From contig DOWQ01000304.1 of the NCBI GenBank assembly GCA_003519485.1, positions 630-7,468 of the forward strand: a DNA stretch of 6,839 nucleotides, in the 5' to 3' direction. The DNA is from Streptomyces sp. (lineage in GTDB: Bacteria; Actinomycetota; Actinomycetes; Streptomycetales; Streptomycetaceae). Both the position numbers and the translations under genes were made by a program. How positions within the stretch are numbered: the first letter of the stretch is position 1; every line of letters begins with the position of its first letter. This document shows, piece by piece, positions 5,119-6,839 of this stretch. Under the pieces are notes generated by a model. That model was not told the DNA's origin. It did no database searches and saw only the letters and a list, made by a program, of their open reading frames with translations.

Positions 5119-6687
5119 GTGTCTTCTGAACAGGACCGCCCTGTGCAATCGCCGTCCCACGGCCATCGCGGCGCCCGTGCCACGATGCGCGCGGCCGGCA
5201 GCGTCTTCCAGGACATCCGCTACCCGCACGGCATCCACCCCGCGCTGGTCCCCGGCGTCGACATCGAGCAGCAGAAGGTCCGCTACGGCGTCGACAAGCT
5301 CGTCGTCACCGCGGTGGCCGTGATCGTCGGCGCCTTCATCGTCTGGGGCATTGCGAACCCGGACCAGGTGCTCGAGATGAGCTCCGCCGGCGTGGGCTGG
5401 GTGATGGACAACCTCGGCTGGGTCTTCTCGATCATCGCGATCGGCGCGCTGCTGTTCCTGCTGGGGCTCGCGGTGTCGAAGTACGGCCGCATCCCGCTCG
5501 GCCTCGACGGGGAGAAGCCGGAGTACTCGACCGTCTCCTGGGCGGCGATGCTGTTCGGCGCCGGCATCGGCATCGGCATCATCTTCTGGGGTCCGCTCGA
5601 GCCGCTCACCTACTACGTGAGCCCGCTGCCCGGCCTCTACGAGCCGGGGACCGCGGAGGCCGTGAAGGGCGCGATGGCGCAGGCCATCCTCCACTGGGGG
5701 CCCAGTGCGTGGGCCATCTACGCCATCGTCGGCCTCACTGTGGCGTACGTGTCGTTCCGCAAGGGCCGGGTCCCGCTCATGAGCTCGGTGCTCGCGCCGC
5801 TGTGGGGCGGCCACAGCAAGGATCCGGGGTCGCGGATCATCGACAGCCTCGCGATCCTGGCGACGTTGTTCGGCACGGCCGCGGCGCTCGGCATCGGCGC
5901 GCTCCAGATCGGGCGCGGCGTCACGATCGTCTCCGGTTGGAGTCCCGAGGGCAACGCACTCGCGCTCGGCATCATCGTCGGGCTGGCGTTCATCATGCTG
6001 GGCGGCACCGCCATCTGGTTCCAGCACAACACCGGGCAGCTCGTCGCCGCCAACGACCCGGCCAACCTCCCCGCCCCCGAGGCGGCGTTCTTCGAGGTCC
6101 TCGACCTCATGCCGGGCGCGAACTGGATCATCCCCGTCGTGCTGGTGATGCTGGCGATCTTCTTCATCACCTCGTCCGACTCCGCGTCGCTCGTCAACTC
6201 GCAGTTCTCCCAGCAGGGCAACCCCAACCCGCGGCGCGGGATCACGGCCCTCTGGGCGGTGCTGATGGCCGGCATCGCGGCCGTCATGCTGCTCACCGGC
6301 GGCCGCAGCGGCCTGCAGGGGATGCAGAACATGGTGATCATCTCCGCGTTCCCGTTCGCGCTCGTGCTGATCGCCATGGCGGTGGCGCTGATGCGGGAGC
6401 TCCGGCTCGACCCGATGATGATCCGCGCCGAGTACGAGCAGGCGGCGGTGGCGAACGCCGTCCGGCACGGCATCGCGGAGCACGGCGACAACTTCGAGCT
6501 GTCGATCGACCCCGTCGAGCCGGACAACGAGCGCGCCGTCGGGCACCACTTCGACTCCACTGCGGAGGAGGTCACCGAGTGGTACGCCCGCACCGACGAG
6601 GACGGCAACCCGATCGAGTTCGACTACGAGACCGGGCAGTACCTCGACGACGACGGGAACCCGCTCGAACCCGAGCGGACGGAGTGA
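5119..6687 (+). CDS. BCCT-family (betaine/choline/carnitine) transporter with a large internal deletion
   Basis: 522 residues; I would expect about 640 for a transporter with these termini. BCCT proteins import compatible solutes such as glycine betaine, choline or ectoine, driven by Na+ or H+. Present: TM1 KLVVTAVAVIVGAFIVWG (~56-75), TM2, TM3 with GAGIGIGIIFWGPLEPLTYY, TM4, TM5 FGTAAALGIGALQIGRG, then GNALALGIIV running straight into FIMLGGTAIWFQ (~279-301), and later IFFITSSDSASLVNSQ, MLLTGG and the last helix. The stretch that normally lies between GIIV and GGTAIW is absent: the rest of TM6, TM7, the TM8 signature FYWAWWxSWxPFxGxFxARISRGRT and most of TM9. The frame is kept. The remaining protein would lack the Trp box that binds substrate, so it is probably non-functional unless the deletion is an assembly error. 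The acidic C-tail has DEDGNP and DDDGNP repeats. GTG 5119 follows GAGGAG by 9 nt. Confidence 0.88.
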   Translation: MSSEQDRPVQSPSHGHRGARATMRAAGSVFQDIRYPHGIHPALVPGVDIEQQKVRYGVDKLVVTAVAVIVGAFIVWGIANPDQVLEMSSAGVGWVMDNLGWVFSIIAIGALLFLLGLAVSKYGRIPLGLDGEKPEYSTVSWAAMLFGAGIGIGIIFWGPLEPLTYYVSPLPGLYEPGTAEAVKGAMAQAILHWGPSAWAIYAIVGLTVAYVSFRKGRVPLMSSVLAPLWGGHSKDPGSRIIDSLAILATLFGTAAALGIGALQIGRGVTIVSGWSPEGNALALGIIVGLAFIMLGGTAIWFQHNTGQLVAANDPANLPAPEAAFFEVLDLMPGANWIIPVVLVMLAIFFITSSDSASLVNSQFSQQGNPNPRRGITALWAVLMAGIAAVMLLTGGRSGLQGMQNMVIISAFPFALVLIAMAVALMRELRLDPMMIRAEYEQAAVANAVRHGIAEHGDNFELSIDPVEPDNERAVGHHFDSTAEEVTEWYARTDEDGNPIEFDYETGQYLDDDGNPLEPERTE

Positions 6688-6699
6688 GCCGACGGCTCA
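6685..6699. terminator. Short palindrome formed by two convergent stop codons
   Basis: TGAGCCGACGGCTCA is a perfect 7-bp-arm palindrome. Its left TGA is the BCCT stop and its right TCA is the stop of the minus-strand gene. It could form a small hairpin for either transcript, with a 3-nt loop and 6 paired bases. It is a weak terminator at best, with no U-tract. Confidence 0.4.
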
Positions 6700-6839
6700 G
6701 ACGCGGCTCCAGAGCGGCGTCTTGAGCAGGTTGTAGTCGTCGACCGGGTCGAAGCAGACGGTGCCGCGGCAGACCCAGACGCTGCGGCGGTCCCGTCCTT
6801 CCAGGTGCGAGCCGAACCCGTCGGTGCCGGCGGGGGCGG
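6697..6839 (-). CDS. C-terminal end of an unidentified protein (runs off right edge)
   Basis: Forty-six codons and a TGA are visible, converging on the BCCT gene with 9 nt between the two coding regions. The frame reads GTDGFGSHLEGRDRRS, then VWVCRGTVCFDPVDDYNLLK and TPLWSRV. There are two Cys five residues apart (CRGTVC) and an Asp-rich turn. Codon use is typical of coding DNA here (G/C at nearly every third base), which supports the frame. I do not recognise the family from this tail. Confidence 0.6.
   Translation of the reverse strand, partial: APAGTDGFGSHLEGRDRRSVWVCRGTVCFDPVDDYNLLKTPLWSRV

Noticed and set aside
5071..6549. A long minus-strand frame opposite the BCCT gene (492 codons)
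   Set aside because: Its composition is the mirror of a membrane-protein gene (Arg/Asp/His-rich), and the BCCT reading is unmistakable.

Overview
The window is GC-rich throughout (roughly 70% by eye). It carries several GTG starts, GTP-type PEP carboxykinase and a PIN-PhoH (PhoH2) protein, which points to a high-GC actinobacterium. Nocardioides-like Propionibacteriales would fit, but the sequence alone does not fix the genus.

Layout, left to right. (1) Positions 1-1150, minus strand: the N-terminal ~60% of GTP-dependent phosphoenolpyruvate carboxykinase (pckG), cut by the left edge, with an unusual in-frame linker just before its P-loop. (2) 1151-1433: a divergent control region with two inverted repeats on the pckG side, and a 22-bp direct repeat plus a palindrome over a probable leaderless promoter on the other side. 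(3) 1434-2180, plus: a hemolysin III/PAQR-family membrane protein. (4) 2181-2499: an intergenic stretch with two near-identical 30-bp hairpin repeats. (5) 2500-3834, plus: PhoH2, a PIN ribonuclease domain fused to a PhoH ATPase/helicase, followed by a strong hairpin terminator. (6) 3899-3964, minus: a possible Lys-rich 21-residue microprotein that has no ATG/GTG/TTG start, only ACG. (7) 3985-4047: three palindromes GTCAA-N7-TTGAC at an exact 23-bp period. (8) 4085-5081, plus: a small helix-turn-helix protein overlapping by 8 nt a YwaF/TIGR02206-like integral membrane protein. (9) 5119-6687, plus: a BCCT-family transporter that appears to lack about 110-120 internal residues, including the family signature helix. 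(10) 6697 to the right edge, minus: the C-terminal 46 residues of an unidentified protein, converging on the BCCT gene.

Most genes are ordinary chromosomal housekeeping or membrane functions: gluconeogenesis, membrane homeostasis, RNA metabolism and osmolyte transport. There is no sign of a phage, transposon or CRISPR array. The most interesting unit is the 23-bp operator array with the HTH gene and the membrane gene translationally coupled to it: it looks like a small self-regulated cassette of unknown function. The two protein-level oddities are the PEPCK linker insertion and the BCCT internal deletion. Both keep the reading frame and each could be real or an assembly effect.
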